Of a DNA stretch of 64,000 bases, positions 62,558-64,000 are shown piece by piece (position 1 is the first letter of the stretch; each line of letters begins with the position of its first letter). The DNA is from Cyclina sinensis. Its lineage: Eukaryota > Mollusca > Bivalvia > Venerida > Veneridae. The position numbers and the translations under genes are program-made. The stretch lies in contig JAAONU010000014.1 of assembly GCA_012932295.1 (NCBI GenBank), positions 15,689,039-15,753,038 of the forward strand. Direction: 5' to 3'. The notes under the pieces were generated by a model, which was not told the DNA's origin, did no database searches, and saw nothing but the letters and a program-made list of their open reading frames with translations.

Positions 62558-63824
62558 CTAGCTGTCTAATATATCTTTTGTTGCATCTAAAGTTTCTCTT
62601 TTCATGTCCTGTGTCATGTCTTCTATCTGTCTTCCCAGGTCACTCATCTTCATTTGCATATCAGCAGCTGTTGTAATGAACATAATATTTCAAATCAGTT
62701 ATTTACATAAATTACCCTTTCATATTTCAGATTATGAGCTTTAAAATCATCAAGTGTTAACATTTGAGGCAGGGCTACTAAAAGTATGTTGGGAATGCAA
62801 GCCATTCCTTTTTTTGCCTTCTTAAAAATGCTATAATTATTTAAAATTTCATTTGTAAAAAATATATATTAAATTCTTTCACACCATTTTATTATGTCTT
62901 TTACATAAAAATTTTGGCCAAAAGATGTGTCAAACTTACATGCTTGTGAATCTTCTATCCCTTGGTTTCCAGGAAGTACAAAGGTATCCAAATTGATAAG
63001 CTGGTCCTCAGCCTTCACCTGTTGTGAGTTACTATCCTCTAGCTTCATGAAGTTCTGCTGCCGGGAAACATCATCTTCACTGTCCATAATGTTCACATCT
63101 TTCTCATCATCTTCATCTGAGGTACTTAGTTCTCCAAATATATCTGTAAAATCATGAATTCATTTCATGTGGTTTTTTTTATCTTTTTATTTGTATTAAC
63201 CCTTTGTTTTTTGTTTGTTTACTTAAATTATTTATGTTATCTTCAGGTGGCAATTAAAAGTTATTTCATGCAAGTTTAGTATTAACATATACATTGTAAT
63301 TCTGTACAGATTCTGTTGGTGAAAGCACAAATGAACAGCAGTGATACAAAATACAGTATCACTATTCCTTTAATTAAAATTTATTGCACTGGTAATGTGA
63401 ATAAACCACTACCTGCTTACAAATGGCTGACACAGGTATATATAGTTATCAAGTCAAGAACAACCTTTAATTTCCTAGAAAACACAAAATTAAAATAACT
63501 ATGTAAGGCCTGTCCATTGTTGAATTTGAAAGCATATAACATTCTAACCAATGAAATCATCAATTTTCAAACACGCAAATGTTTTCACTAAGTACAAACC
63601 TATATCCAAGCTTGCTGCTGTATCAGTACGCTTGAAGGACCCACCCTCCCCTGGGCCACCGGACCCCTCCACTTTCTCTGTGGCTCCTTTATCATCTTCT
63701 GTAATAAGCTCCCATTTCACGCTGATGGCCTCAGCATCAGCACGGAATAATCTTTTCACTTCTTTCTCAATATCTGGCTGATCCATGTACTGTAAATATT
63801 CATTCAATAACTGTACAAGACTGT
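62558..63824 (-). CDS. 3' part of an unrecognised acidic protein gene (5' end outside window)
   Basis: Three exons join in phase 1: 63600..63824, 62940..63143, and 62558..62667 ending in TAG. The first encodes SLVQLLNEYLQYMDQPDIEK, an amphipathic helical start reminiscent of a LisH-type helix (weak), followed by a Gly/Glu-rich linker. The second is strongly acidic (STSDEDDEKDVN, MDSEDDVS). The third (SADMQMKMSDLGRQIEDMTQ and onward) looks like a short amphipathic coiled-coil helix ending ILDS. The upstream acceptor at 63,824 expects a phase-1 exon further right. There is no TM segment or catalytic motif. Coding bias and conserved splice signals make the exons convincing, but I do not recognise the family. 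Confidence 0.75.
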
Positions 63825-64000
63825 CTGCTAAAAGTATTCAACAGATTGAATTTACAATCTAATGCATAATCTGCAAGAACATTTTTGTGCAAGAGCATAG
63901 ATGTTTAGAACTACCTGGCAAGAGAATCAAGAGATTTGATGTGCTCACCTGTATGCTTTCCAGATACATATATTTTGCTTTTTAATTAGAAAAGCAAACA

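Overview
The window is AT-rich animal DNA: split genes with GT/AG introns, minisatellites, tRNA-derived SINEs and degenerate dispersed repeats rich in AAGGTCA-type words. The SINE type, the repeats and a local cluster of HSPA12-like (Hsp70 superfamily) genes point to a bivalve mollusc. That is inference from family knowledge; no species is claimed.

Layout. Positions 1 to about 36,470 hold three head-to-tail copies (A, B, C) of one segment. Unit B is about 11.8 kb; C is enlarged by insertions. Each unit carries the same convergent pair: an HSPA12-like gene on the plus strand (six coding exons, about 592 residues), then on the minus strand a gene I do not recognise, built largely from phase 1-1 exons with a repeated four-cysteine motif. 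In unit A (1 to about 9,900) both genes are broken. In unit B (about 9,900 to 21,840) the HSPA12 gene is intact at 10469..17193, while the cysteine gene is reduced to its 3' exons. In unit C (from about 21,840) the HSPA12 gene has two frameshifts and a 3.9-kb foldback-like insertion in intron 2; its cysteine-gene partner is the fullest copy, with exons from 31,688 to 39,815.

From 40 to 46 kb I see only repeats, including a SINE with a perfect 13-bp target-site duplication. A fourth, divergent HSPA12-like gene (D) lies on the minus strand at 46279..51866. It is open over five exons (535 residues), but its nucleotide-binding motifs have changed. From 52 to 62 kb the DNA is non-coding and repeat-rich, with a 32-bp minisatellite at 60.8-61.6 kb. 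At the right edge the last three exons of an unrecognised acidic, partly helical protein are read on the minus strand.

The main story is local birth and death of an HSPA12/cysteine-protein gene pair: one intact HSPA12 copy, one near-intact copy, one clear pseudogene and one diverged relative, with insertions and deletions separating the units. All exon boundaries were set by eye from splice signals, phase and paralogue comparison. No transcripts or searches were available.
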